A DNA stretch of 64,000 nucleotides from positions 22,386,593-22,450,592 of the forward strand of contig CM043875.1 in the NCBI GenBank assembly GCA_023846275.1, read 5' to 3'. The translations under genes and the position numbers were made by a program. This DNA is from Vanilla planifolia. Taxonomy: Eukaryota; Streptophyta; Magnoliopsida; Asparagales; Orchidaceae. Below are positions 1 through 12,639 of this stretch, piece after piece; position 1 is the stretch's first letter; every line of letters begins with the position of its first letter. Below the pieces are notes generated by a model, which saw only the letters and a program-made list of their open reading frames with translations, made no database searches and had not been told where the DNA came from.

Positions 1-1170
1 TTAAATTTTGTACACAACAATATATTAATCTACATGGTTACTAGAGATAGAAGATGAAGAGGAAGTAAAGAAAATGTCATCATTCAAAGAAGTAGCACTG
101 TTCTAATCCTTTCCAACAAAGAAATAAACTTCCTTATTTTCTTCACCATTGGAAGTTGTAATATCCGAGTCATCCCAAAAAATTTTCATAGCTTTCTTCT
201 TCTTTTAATTATGGAATTTTTTTATTCTTTTTTCATATAAGGGATAGTTTACTTTAATGTGACTAAGCATTTTACATTCATGGCACACAGTCACTTTATC
301 TAAAACAACTTTTCCTTTCTATTTTCTATCATAGGAAAATCTTTTACCTCCTTTTACTATAAATCCATATTAGTTCCTTAGAAATTAAAGCTATATTACT
401 TGCAATTGATGCATTAAAACAAGAACTAAAATTAGTAATGAGAGTAATCAATTTCACCTTTTCTCTCTCTCTCTCTCTATCATGCTTAAATCTCATCATC
501 TTTTCTTCTTGCAAGATCCAACTCATTAGTTAGGAACTCACTCAATTACATAGAAGAAATATCTTTTGCTATCTTCAATGCAATCACTAATGAATCATAC
601 TGTTGAGAGAGAACCTATACAATCTTTCTTATTTATTCAGCAATAGAGAACTCCCCTTCTATGGTTAGACCATTTATCATTTTTATAAACCTTATAAGCA
701 TGGTCTAAATATTTTTATTAAGATCCATACAAAAACATCTATATTCATGGATTAGCATGTTTATTTTGGTCTCCTTAACTTAGAAGTACCTTTATAAGTT
801 GCTTCAAGTTTTGCCAAGATTTCACGAGTAGTTTTTAAACTTAGAATCTGAATATACTTAGAAGCACTCAATCTACAACATAAAATGTTCATGATCTAGG
901 AATTTATTTGTACCTATTAGTTTTCCTTGAGTGTGAGTTCAATGAGTAGTTCTCTCATTATCTCACCATTTATGACCTTCTTAAGGAAGCTAAAAGGACA
1001 TTCAACATTATTCTTTGAAATCATCAAATTCCAAAAATAAGAATTTTTGAAAAAGCAAGATAATTCTCATCTCTAAACAAAGGTAGCCTATAAGAGAAAG
1101 TTCCCTCATTTAAAAAAGTAATATCTTGGGAGGATCTTGTCTTAGAACTTTCTTTCAACTCGTAGAGTAT
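1..1170 (-). mobile_element. Decayed Ty1/copia gag region
   Basis: Read on the minus strand this is the gag part of a Ty1/copia retrotransposon, full of stops and frameshifts. At 244-285 the translation gives CHECKMLSHIKVNY, a CCHC zinc-knuckle remnant whose last Cys is Tyr, followed by a Lys-rich tail typical of copia gag. At about 560-1060 scattered frames give pieces such as EATYKGTSK and NMLIHEY, matching the UBN2-type gag core in which a Thr-Lys-Gly motif precedes a short helix. The piece 344-526 (MSWILQEEKMMRFKHD...) is the longest open stretch and covers the linker. The order UBN2 core, linker, zinc knuckle runs leftward from the primer-binding site at 1171-1183, as expected. Protease and polymerase would lie beyond the left edge. 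Non-functional. Confidence 0.7.
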
Positions 1171-1183
1171 CTCTTTGATACCA
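1171..1183 (-). other. Retrotransposon primer-binding site
   Basis: The minus strand reads tggtatcaaagag, close to the TGGTATCAGAGC sequence complementary to the initiator-Met tRNA 3' end used by most plant Ty1/copia elements. It lies between a TG-starting block on the right (LTR edge at 1186) and the gag remnant on the left. Both spacing and order fit. Confidence 0.65.
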
Positions 1184-1185
1184 TT

Positions 1186-2475
1186 TGATATAATCCATGA
1201 TGGACAAAGGTTACAAGAAGGGGGTGAATTGTAGCATTTAAAAATTTAAATAACTTTGCAACGATATTTTCAAATAAAAGATGACTTTTAATTTAAGCAA
1301 CATGAAAGTAAAATAGTGAACCAAAATCATAAAATTGTGAAGTACGATTTAGAATTTGAATAGCTGATATAAAACATTAGTCTAGAGCTTGAAAATATTC
1401 AATTTACTTTAGCAATTTCTAAACAACGTTGAGGCTTTAATTATCTTCAACACAACTATTACTTAAAAGATAGTAGTAGTCTATATTCAAGATGAGTTGA
1501 ACAAGGTTCATTAACAAAATCATTTTTTGCCATAGCAAATAGAGGTAAACCTTTATAAAATCTAGTGCATAGAGTACACACCAAAAAGTAATAAAAATAG
1601 CTTAATATTATAGGATTAAATCTTCTAGCAGTTGAACTTTATACAAATCTAATAACTCAAATCTTATTTTAGGTCATGTGGCATTATCCAATGTTAATGT
1701 AAATAATCAAAATAAAATAATTTTTGATGAACAAAAAAAAGATATGCAAATTAATTCCTTTGCTGGAATAAGAAAAATAATGAAAAGCACAACTTGCATC
1801 TCGACCTTTAGCTTTTACTCAAAAATACAAATCTTGCAATTTGAATCATTTATTTGGTTTTCTAAAATTAAATATTTATTTATACAAAACACAATCCCAA
1901 AACCAATTTTAGAAGATAAATTGTTTAATTAAAAATTTTAAAACTATCAAAAAATAATAATTAGATAATAATAGTTTAGATTGTGTTAGTATATCGAATA
2001 GATCATCTCATCAATGTTCATATAGAGATCATCCTTGCAATTAGATGATATGACTAGCACAAAAAGGCTTAAAATAATGTATTATACAAGTTTGAGATAC
2101 TTTTCATATTATGCAACTACAAAATAGAAAGCTACACTTAAGCTTTAATATTGATCTTACTCATATGATATAAAATATCATATTTATTTAGTAGCAACAA
2201 AAGTGGATAAAGCATGACATATTAGTTTGATTTTAAATCATACTCATACATCTACAAATTTTTTTAATAATTAAATGTAATAATATGATATTACTATTCT
2301 TATAATATGACCACAAAAAATCTAAAAAATATATAAACTAATGATTTTGACTCTGATTGAAAAGTTTGATGCACAGACCGTCATTGTATGTCTAGAATTC
2401 TTCACATCAGGAACAAAATCAACTATGGAAAACCCAATTCTAACAACTTAATGGCTTGCTTTGCAATAATGGCTT
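1186..2475 (-). mobile_element. Probable copia LTR and unresolved AT-rich flank
   Basis: The block starts with TG on the plus strand (the LTR end next to the primer-binding site) and soon contains the phrase gaagggggtgaattgta at about 1220. A similar phrase occurs at 42,640. The far LTR end and a target-site duplication could not be found, so where the LTR stops and neutral AT-rich DNA begins is unknown. The 84-residue open frame at 1678-1932 has no recognisable domain and is probably chance. Confidence 0.4.
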
Positions 2476-2479
2476 ACTT

Positions 2480-4362
2480 CCATCTTAATTATGTTAAATC
2501 AAATTGGGTTTTTTGGATTACTTTCTTTGATGATGGGCTCGAGGGTACTCTCTTTCATCCACCATTCTTTTATTAAGGTTTTGAGTAGACAAATTGGCAC
2601 ATCATCCATCATAATGAAATCAATAATGAAGTTTAAAGGTGAATCTAAAATAATCTTCAAAGAAGAGAAAGTTAAGAAAAATGTTGCCTAATTTTAGCTT
2701 ACTCTATTTGAGAAATTTTCATATGGGCAATCTAACATGGATAGCATTTGAAAGGCATTCAGAGAAATTCAATTATAGAATGAGGTCAATGTGTTATATT
2801 TGGATAGAAGATGTATTATAATTAGATTTGAAAAAGATGAAGATCTCTTGAGATATTGTCTTTGGCATTCATGAAATCTGGTGGAATTTTATATAAGAAT
2901 ATTCATTAGCATCTTGATTTCCACCTTAACCTAAATCATCTCTAGTTTTGGTCTGGGTATCCTTCGAACATTTACCAAGTTGTAATTTTAGGGTCATACC
3001 TCACTCCAATGTAAACACTACATAAAGGAATATGATGCATAAGTGTCACCTAAAACCTCTATAGCTCCAACTAGGCCTTATGAATAGAACAGTAATAATG
3101 TTGTGCATTTGATGGAATCAAACAGAATAATATTTGAATTTGATATGGCTCTGGATTACAATCCCGAGGAAAGCCAATGACATTTTTCTATCCTTATGTA
3201 GGCTTCAAAGTTTTCACATGTAGTCTACTAGCTTATATGAGACATGAAATTTGCTTTCAAACAATGAAATATGCTGTCATTGCTAGATTGAAAGGGATAA
3301 ACAAATAGCTTTAAAAAAGATTTTAGATGGCTATGCTACCCCAAAAAAAGTTCATAAGAAGGCTAATCATGGAGGTTATATTTCTAACTCAAAAGCTTGC
3401 CAAGAAAGCTATTAATAGAAGCCTGACCTACAAACTCCTTAGGATAGTAATGACGTGCTTGAATGAGCCAAAAACTCTAGACTAATGCAACATGAAAAAG
3501 ATGACTTCACTTTTGTTTAGATTAAGAGATCCAAAAAAGGGCTAAGAGAGGTTTAGAGTATTATATGTGTCTATAAAGGACAAGTAGAAGGTTCAAGATC
3601 CCTATAAACTATTGAACAAAAAATCACGCATAGATAGAATCCTTATTTGAAGCATAAGAGGGGCAAGAAATAAGAGTTCAAACTCTCAACTTAAACACTT
3701 AATTATCCCTAGAAATGTTTCTTTAGCTACTCTTATGGAACCAATGTTACACATTAGTAAGCTTCTCAAGCATGCCAAGGGAATAATCTTTCAACATTAC
3801 ATAGTAATTCATTTAATAAGATTTTGGTCCAATGGAAAAGAAACATTCAGTGTGAAACATTATGTGAAGATGAGCAATTAATACATTTACTCATTGAAAA
3901 AATAAGGAATCATATGTTGGCCCATTATACATTTGTTTATGCTAATAGTTGAAGGGTAGAAAGATAAATAAATTGGAAAAAAAATTAATCCAAATTATGA
4001 TATTATTTAAAGGACCAAGACTTGTAAGAGGAGACTTCAATATTATTGCCTTAATGGATGAGTATAAGGGCTTCCAAGCTTATTTTGATAATAATGAATG
4101 AATTGAATTTAATGATTGTATAAAACAATAAAACTTAAGAGAACTTCTTTGCACTGGTTCAACTTTCATATAAGCTAAAAAAAGAAAAGAGAATTGGGAA
4201 TGAAATAGCCAAGATATATTTTTAGTTAATCAAGAATGGATAAACTAATTCTTTGTAGCTGTCGTGCAACACTTATGTAGAATGGGTGATGATCACTCAC
4301 CACTATTGCTTCAAATTTTCAAGGCTCTTTCCCCTGGTCTCAAACAATTCAAATATTAAATC
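2480..4362 (+). mobile_element. Decayed L1-type LINE (ORF1 DUF4283 and ORF2 endonuclease)
   Basis: Two L1 domains appear in order. At 2620-2860, broken by stops, the translation includes KGESKIIFKEEKVKK, EKFSYGQSNMDSI and RRCIIIRFEKDEDLLRY. This is the pattern of the DUF4283 nucleic-acid-binding domain of plant LINE ORF1. At 3915-4362 the translation includes TFVYA, GDFNIIALMDEYKGF, CTGSTF, LVNQEWI and DHSPLLLQ, the conserved blocks of the L1 APE-type endonuclease (GDFN and SDH motifs; here SDH reads DDH). Several in-frame stops and at least one frameshift (about 3960-4010) make it non-functional. The reading breaks at about 4362, before any reverse transcriptase, where an LTR-like block begins. 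Confidence 0.8.
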
Positions 4363-6830
4363 ACATAATGAATGCACCAAACATTTCACACCATAATGGA
4401 AAATAATTAGTCAATAGCCACCCACCATTTTAGCAAGTTGGCTAATGTAGTACTCCCTCCAAGATTATAAGGTCCTTGATGTAAGTCTGACAATTTAACA
4501 AGTGCTTTGGCACACCAAGGTCTCTTATAATATCTTACAATGGCACTCAGTCATCCTAGAATTCTTCAGAAATAATCTAGAAGTTGACATATTAAAGCTA
4601 TATAATCACATGGACTACTATGTTAGGTTTAAGGACTCCTAAATAATTTAGGATACTTCGCCATATGCTTAGGCACACCTACGATCCTCTCATATTGCCC
4701 TAAGCAATATGGCACACAACCTTCATACCTTATGAGTCTTATCATTTGATATATCCAACATACCTCACTTTTTTTAGGGATCCATTAAATGTGCTATACT
4801 ACATCTTAGTTCATCCATCATCAAACATATTTGCTTATGACATCAATTTCTATGGTTTCATTTTTATTTATTACGACCACTTGAAAAACTTGTTCTATCA
4901 TTAAAAATGATGTTAGGGGTTTTTCAAAATCCTAATCCATTAACTAAGTCATCTAAGATTTATTTAGAACCCAACCCTATTATTGGGTTAACCCAAGGTA
5001 TTTGATAAACCTTAATTTGCCAATATGTGGTAATATTACCCTATTAAGTTTTCTATATCTATGTTTATTTCTTGGCCTTTTCATAATCTAAGAGTCTTAT
5101 TAAAATTTGTTAAATTATGTAAGCTATCACTTAATTATTTACTTAAGTATTAAATCCTTGGCTCAAACCCTTTTAGTCATAGCCTTTTATTCTTTAACCT
5201 ATGAAATACAAGTTTAGTAGTGACTCACTCTTTTCTTGTAAGCTAACTAGAGTCACTCCACCCTTCATAAAGGTCTCTTTTTAGCCACATATATCTCTCA
5301 GATCTTCATCTAGAGCTAATTTAAGATTACTCATGATTTCAACCAGCAAACCAAGCTAGCAAAGGGTTTAGTTGAAATCTAAGAAAGCTTTTAGCCACTT
5401 GGCCAGGTTTAGCACTACTAAGGCCAAAATTGAGCTAAGTCAATCCCTCCTTATTCCAAGGTTTAATGATATCTTCACAAAATCATAGCTTTTCCAAGTA
5501 TGCTAAATGTCTCACCAAGTGCTTAATGTCCATAATCCAACCCTAATTTCTGTGTTTGGGGTTTTTTCTTTTAAATGTTGTGGTCCTTAGGAATTATTTC
5601 ATCTAAATTCATACTTAATTCTTGAGCTATCCTTAATCTCATCCAAGGTTCATTCAATCATAGCTTACTTCAAACCTTGATTGAGGTTACTTAGGTACTT
5701 AACATTATCCAAAGTTTAAATTTGAAAATCTTAGATATTGAAATTTTAAATCTAAAATATTTAACTTTTAAACCTATGAAAATTAAATTTTAAATCCACA
5801 ACATGAAAACTCCAAACCCTAAGTTTTCTTGATTAAACCAACAATTCCATAAGCTTGGTCTATGCCACTCAAGCATATAATTAATTAAAGGTTTTATCTA
5901 AATTTCCTATACCCACTCAACTAAACCCAACCACTTGTGCTACACCTAACTAAGATGTAAACCTTAACCTTCTTCTAAAGCCAACCCAATCTTTTAGAGA
6001 CTCCTCACAAGGAAACCTAGAAGCTAAAGAAGACTTGGAAGCCGTCTAAAGTCCTTTATATGGTGTCTTCTTACAAGAAAATCCTATGGATGAGCCAAAG
6101 AACCCAACCTCAAGGCTTAAACCAAAACAAAAGCCTCTTTTTAGAAATGAAATTTAGTGTAAAGATTAAGTCCATATGAAGGGAATTATCATATAATCCT
6201 AGTCATATATCTGAGCATAACTAAAATAGTACTTTTTGGCTTTCAAGTTGTAATTTGTCATCAAGTCATGCATAATTTTTGGTTAGCATAACTTCAATAT
6301 TCTTTAGAAAATCTCTTTATAAATTAATAATTTGACTTATCATCCATCAAATGTATCATATGCTTGACTTTCAATTAATTTTCTAAAAATCAAGGCCATA
6401 AAATAATTCATAAAGCATAACAAGTTTTGGTCATGATATCTTATTCCATTCCAACATAAAATAATGGCATAAATTCAATGTTTTTACTTTAAAAATATAC
6501 TCATAACATTCTAAGAATTTATATTATAGTAAGTACTTGAATTATGCATGCACAATTTCTCAACAATATCATGAAGTTTTGGTTAAGCATGTTTCACAAT
6601 TTCTAATGAGCTAAATTCATGATTGAAGATTTAGAAATCTTATGTAAACATGAACATGCCATTTAGTCACCAAAACAAAAATATTATAGCTTTATTACCA
6701 TTAATATGGCTAAATTCAACACGTGAAATCTCAATTTTGAGAGATAAAAGCAATCTAGAGCTTAACAAAAATTCTATTTACATGCATGCTAGCTAATTAA
6801 TACATTTTATTAACCTAAAATGCTTCTAGA
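4363..6830 (-). mobile_element. LTR-like AT-rich block, inverted relative to 8040-10110
   Basis: No coding potential is seen. Read in reverse complement, the part around 5540-5660 matches 8155-8275: both contain the series gag(a/g)ttaaggatag, aattaag, aataattc(c/t)(t/a)agg and a(a/g)ttagg(g/a)ttgg in the same order. The part at 4480-4700 also resembles 9000-9150 in reverse. Repeated phrases such as gcacac, gccatatg and caatatggcac suggest short internal repeats of a long LTR. I infer a decayed minus-strand LTR or LTR pair. Its right edge is uncertain. Confidence 0.4.
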
Positions 6831-8039
6831 TTGATATATATAAATAAGTGTATTTCTTAACTTCTTAACCAAGTATAGATCTATAAAAAAAAGAGAGTTT
6901 CTCCTCTTCTTAAAATAGCTAAAACATTCTCCTTCTTCTTCCTTACTTTTGGCTTATCTTCCTTAGCTTCTTTCAGGTATGTCTTTTTAGAATTATTCAT
7001 GGTTTGATTTTTTCTACATTTCCATCCCTAATAGTAACTAAGACCATATATAACCATTCATTCAATTCAATAATCAGGAGATATTATTTAGGTCAACTAG
7101 GATATTTCTACCTGTGTTCTAATCTTAATAATTCACATTCTAAAGCTTTACTTAGCCTTCAATTTCTTTTCTCTTAATCAGATCTATTAAGGTTATTTAA
7201 AACCCTTATATATATGTCATTTAAAGTTTTGAAGGTTTAGATCATAAGCAACTAGAACACAAAACTTGGTTTATTCAGGTTTTTTAAATCGTATTAATAT
7301 TGTACCTTTTCTATATCATATGATGAGCCATATCTACTTTTATGGACTAATATTTCTAATAATCTTAATTTTATGATCTAGTACTGAATGTATGATAATC
7401 ACCTATTGTAACTCGATAATTCTTTTGTATGATTCCACTCATAACTCATCATATTTATGCGATATTACTAATTATATAATATGATCCCTAGCTCACTTGA
7501 TACTACCACTAGACTTAGGATATTTTTCTTCTCTTATTATCATGCTTATATGATCCATAAATTTGTACTTATACGATCATTGTATTACTTGCATTGATTC
7601 TTCTTTTTCTACATTAACGACTTATACTATGGTATAATCAACCAAGTACAATCATTAGTGAAGCTTTGTGCCTATTCACATTTGTCTCTTTCTCATACTA
7701 TATGACATCATATGATGTGGTGTGATTATATTATACGTTGCAAAATTTCTACCATAGCTGCATTAGACACAACTAACCTTAATGCAAAAAACTTATATGA
7801 CCAAATCTAATTTTACACTTTGTTCACACTTGCATCCTAATTTTTGCCAGTACCAAATCTTACAGTGTGTTTTGACCAATATCATATTATATGATATTAA
7901 TAATCAAGCCTTCAAATATATTTCTTTTCTTATAATATCATATGATCCTTTATAATCATATAATATGATTCTCATCAAACATAATTAATAATAATCTAAA
8001 TCTAACACTTCAATTTTACAATCATTTAATTGATGGATT
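6831..8039. other. AT-rich stretch with TATA-like site and ATCATATGAT motifs
   Basis: At 6832-6850 there is a TATA-like run (gatatatataaataag), followed by a C/T-rich leader (6890-6975) ending in ttcaggtatg, which looks like a splice donor. This is the arrangement of an LTR promoter and leader. From 7300 to 8000 palindromic atcatatgat-type motifs recur (about 7315, 7710, 7890, 7935). No coding region is recognised. Confidence 0.3.
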
Positions 8040-10110
8040 CAAATGAAAATACTATATTTTGGCTAACAAGTTTGATGGGTTAAATATAAGTTTTAAATTT
8101 TAAACCTTAGATAAAGTTAAGAAACCCTAATTGGTTTCGAAAAGAGCTATTTCATGGATGAATCCAAAATGAGGTTAAGGATAGTTTAAAAATTAAGCAT
8201 ATATTAAGACTAAATAATTCTTAGGGACTTTAGTTTTGCATAAAAAATCATAAAAATAGAAGTTAGGATTGGATCAAAGACACCATCACTTGATGAGACC
8301 TTAATGACACATTAAATAAGGGTATAATTGGATTAAGCTCTTAGTTAAACCTTGGCATGGATGGATTGAGTTAGAGAGTTTAAGTTTTGCCTTATGGATG
8401 GTGCTAAGCTCAACCAAATGGCTAAGTTTTCTCTTGAATTTTAGCTACGCTTTAAATTGAAGTAAATTATTAGTTAAGATAATGTGTAGCCTACATTAAG
8501 CTTTTAGGCCATGGATTGATCCCTTTGACATTGTCTTAAGATATGTATATGGCTCAAGAGTGACCTTTGGGAAGGGTGTAGTGGCATAGATTGGCTTGTG
8601 AAGCAACTTAGTCACTAGTGCAACTTATGTTCACTTAGATTTAAAAATTTAAGTTGTGATTTTAAGGGTTTGAGCAAGGTTTTAAGAAAATGCTAAATAA
8701 TTTAGATCATTAATTAGGGTTTTAAGAAAACTCTAGGATAATCTTATATGACATATTATGGTTATAAGATTGTTCTAAATAACATTTAATAGTTGATAAT
8801 AAAATCATTGTAATAATGCCATATAAAAAGCAAGTTTATATTTATAATGATATGGATTATGATGTAGTGGGCACCATATGATGTCTACTTAACCAAAGTT
8901 AGGTGGGTTAAATATGCTAGTTGATAAGATTTTCATTAGATTATATGGTACTTTGAGTGCCACTAACACTCTCTAGACTTACAAGAGATTGTAGACTTGC
9001 TAGTGATATGGTGGGATTGTCATGTATTTAGGATTCTTAAAGTCCTATAGGATTGGTCATGTGATTAGTCGAGACTCAATTGTGGACAGCCTGATCATGT
9101 GTTAGAAATTTTAGGGTGACTTAATACCACTGATTTGTAGAGCATCATAGGAGATCATAAATATTCTATAACACTTGATAAAGTGTTACATGGTTATTGA
9201 GAACCTATAAAGCCTCATGAAATAACTATATATGATAGGACTTATTGTAGGGAGTACAAAATTACATGATGAGATCAAAGTACTAAACTTTGCATCTTGG
9301 ATCTTATGTGTTAAGTGAATGTTAGATTATTATTGGGTTGCTAAGAATATACCTTGTCACACTGATTTTGATGTCATGAAGGATTGTGAAGACCTAATAG
9401 GCATTAGTTAACGTCAATGATTATGGTTTCATGCCATGAATTACCTTGATAGGCTAAGATACCTTATATGATATCATTGTACATACTTATGATTTTATTA
9501 TGCTAAATATATTATGATACTATTGCATGATTATTTTATAGTAGTGAAGGATTTCTTATTAAGTTTGGTTGAACCCTCTTATATATTATTTGTAAGTGTA
9601 AGGAGTTGGAACTTGACATAAGAGTTAGAGTGCAAGCATAAGAGTTATGTTCTTTACTAAATTATTTATTTAATTGAAATTTTATGATCTTATAATTGTA
9701 GTTTCATATTCATACACTACATTGTCATTTATATTTTTGGACTGTGGACTATATGAGACTTTTATGATGGACTTTGCTATCTATAATTTCATATTTTATT
9801 TGATAAATATAAAATTCTATATGACATTTAGATCTTATGATGGTTTATTTGATTTTATTGATTTGTATAAAAAATACTTTATCATAAGTTTCCAAGTTGA
9901 TTTGATGTCATATACAAGCCAATGTATATTAGTAGATTACCTTAGTTTAGAGTAAACTAGTTCTTAAGTCAACTAGGAGATTAATTAGTGTAGGGACATG
10001 GTTCATTTTGAGTAATATGCTGTAAGATGATAAAATCGGATAATTGTGACTCGTAGTTTGAATGTTAAGCTTGACATATAAAAGGTAGCTAAACAAATAC
10101 ATTCACCAGT
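8040..10110 (+). mobile_element. LTR-like block, plus orientation
   Basis: Non-coding. It is the plus-strand counterpart of the inverted block at 4363-6830 (shared order of phrases at 8155-8275). Its right part (9600-10060) is paralogous to 11,510-11,940: both have ggagttggaac or ggagttagaacc, cataagagttag or cataagaactag, and near the end catggttcattttg followed by gatgataaaat. I infer the end of a long LTR near 10,000-10,060. The open frame at 9674-9955 is low-complexity Ile/Phe/Tyr sequence and is not taken as a gene. Confidence 0.4.
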
Positions 10111-11960
10111 GCATTGGTCAAATTACACCAAAGATAAAAAAGTTACTATTAAAAAGGTTAAGAGTGATATGAGAAAACTTTAAAATCATCTTGAATAATA
10201 GATTAAGGTTGAAAGAATATTGTAGATGGCTTGAGATAAGATGTGTTAATATTTTAGAGTGATATTGATATAATAAGAGAGAAAACTTGATGATAATAAG
10301 GATTATGATGTGGTAGACCCTAGGTTTTGGACCCTTATGCTAGTGACTGGCTTATTAGTCTCAGACTAGATAAGGAGATAACCATGTTGTGTTATTTAAC
10401 TACCCTATTAAGGAGTGCCCAATTATGTGGAAAAAGACTACCGTGTAGTTGCTTAACACTTGAATGGTGAGCTAATTATTTTTAAGTGATTAGATAAACT
10501 TATATGAGTGTCATATCACATAATAAGAGATATTTGCTTATTAAATACATTCAACTAGATTAGGGAATGTACTAGATTATGTGATGTGGCTAATTGCCAC
10601 TAAGAAATCTCATGATTGAGATATGTGCTTGATTTATGTAGTGTGAATGAGTGCCAATAAGAAATTCTATCAATTAAGGAATGTGCTAGATTTTATATTA
10701 TAGCTGAGTGCCACTAGCCTACTTGATATCTTAGGAGACTTTGGATGTGACTAAGCATATGATAGTGAAGTTTTACATGTTTATTAATGATTTTTAAAGT
10801 CTTACATGGCTAGGCCATATGTTTGAACTTATTTATTAGAAAGTGTTAGATCATGTGATGAGATAGGAGTGTCAAACCTTATGTCATAATTTTTTGATAA
10901 CCTTGGAGGGAGTGCCAGATCAATTATGAGACATAAGCATCTAATTAGATATGTTACATTATTATGATTTTAAATTATGATTATGATTATTTTAGATATT
11001 TGAGAGATCCTCAATGATATAAAATAAGAAATATTTCTTATATGTCATTAGGGCCAATGATTAACTTGGTACTTATATAATAATTCAATTTGGTATGTTG
11101 AGATAATCCTAAATGATAGTCCTACATGGCTAGGTCACATGTTTGAACTTCTTTATTAAAAAGTATTAGATCATTTGGTTATATAGGAGTGTCAAACCTT
11201 ATGTCATGATTTTTGGAATTATTAAGAATATGATTACGATAGAGATTTAAGAAGTCCTCAATGATATAAAATAAGAAATATTTATTGTAATTATTTTATT
11301 TAGGAAAATGATTGACTTAGTACTTATGCAATAATTTAGTTTGGTAGATTAAGATAATTTTAAATGATTATCTTATTCATAATATTGGTTATACTCTACT
11401 TTTATAGATTGATATATCACCTTGTTACAACATGTTTATGTTTATAGTATGCTTAAAGACTCCATATTGAGTTATAACTTAGTCCTTATTTTTTTACATG
11501 CATGTTTAGGGAGTTAGAACCTTGCATAAGAACTAGAGTTTGGAGCATCCTTGATAGTGCCTTTAATAGTCTCAATATTTCCACTTGCTTCTTTGAATTT
11601 AATGATAATGATGTTATTTTATTTTGATGTTGATATTATACTTTAATGGACGTAGGAATTTATCTAAGTTTTTTAGACTTTAATATTAACATTCTTTATA
11701 TTGTTCCATATATCCTAGGTTATGAACTTGTGGATCTCTATAAGTTATGATGTTTCATAGGCTAAGTATATAAGTTACTTTAGTATCATATAAATACTAA
11801 TATAGTTATTTGGTTACCCAACCTAGAGTGAATTGGTTTAGTATTAACTTAGTGACTAATTAGTAAAGGGCATGGTTCATTTTGGGTAGAGCACGATGGG
11901 GTTGATGATAAAATTAAGAAGTCATGACTCTTAATGAGTAGAAGATCAATTCTAAACTCA
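10111..11960 (+). mobile_element. Second LTR-like block, partial copy of the preceding one
   Basis: It carries the same terminal sequence series as 9600-10060 and repeated phrases such as gagtgcca(c/a) and ctagatt(a)tgtgatg. An internal tandem duplication is annotated separately. Together with 8040-10110 this suggests two related LTR copies side by side, or a long element with duplicated LTR interior. No open reading frame resembling a protein is present. Confidence 0.35.
10795..11340 (+). repeat. Diverged tandem duplication inside LTR-like block
   Basis: catggctaggccatatgttt at 10,805 recurs as catggctaggtcacatgttt at 11,125 (offset 320). tcaatgatataaaataagaa at 11,011 recurs at 11,258 (offset 247). 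The different offsets show about 73 bp of indel between the two copies. Confidence 0.75.
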
Positions 11961-12639
11961 TTGAATCTAAAATTATGAAAAACAAAATTAAGGGAGAAGT
12001 GAACATAACAAAAATCATTAACATGAAGCAACAAGAGCTGCATCAGAGCATGCACTATATCATGCAGGTAAGGCCCTATGTGTGGAGGCATAGACACATA
12101 GAAGGGCATGACACATTGGAAGTTGTCTATATTAGCTCATGTGATCATGTGGGATGGATACACATGAGTCTTATTAGCCACTTATTATGCACACTTTCTA
12201 TGTGTGTATGATAGATACACTTACCACCCTACCATAATTAACAAGTGTGGAGCACTTATCATGTGTTGGAATATTACCCATGTATTTGAATAGTCTCTTA
12301 ATGTGGCCAGATGCATGTGAGGTTGCGAGTATGTGCACAGTAAAGATAAAATTTGCAAATTTGTAGAATTTTTATATTTCAAATCAAACCCACATGTTTG
12401 TTTTATTTTGTAATTAAATATTATATATTATCTCTATATAAAAAAATAAGAATGATGTATGAGATAATTTAGAATTTTAAGAATTAAAACTTTGTAGATT
12501 TAAAATCTTTTGAAAGAAAACTTAAAGAATTTAATCTCCTTATAGTAGAACCCTCTTCTTTTTCTACTTCTTTCTTTATTTCTCATCATTATCATGCTTT
12601 TACTTTTTTATTGTTACTAAAAAAGGTCTATTATCAATG
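11961..12639. other. Non-coding stretch between LTR-like block and gypsy gag
   Basis: Overlapping opposite-strand open frames at 11,849-12,211 have no recognisable domain. The sequence has short repeated gcatg, cacat and tgtgtg phrases. By position it would be the untranslated leader between LTR and gag of the gypsy remnant that follows, but I see no clear primer-binding site. Confidence 0.25.
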
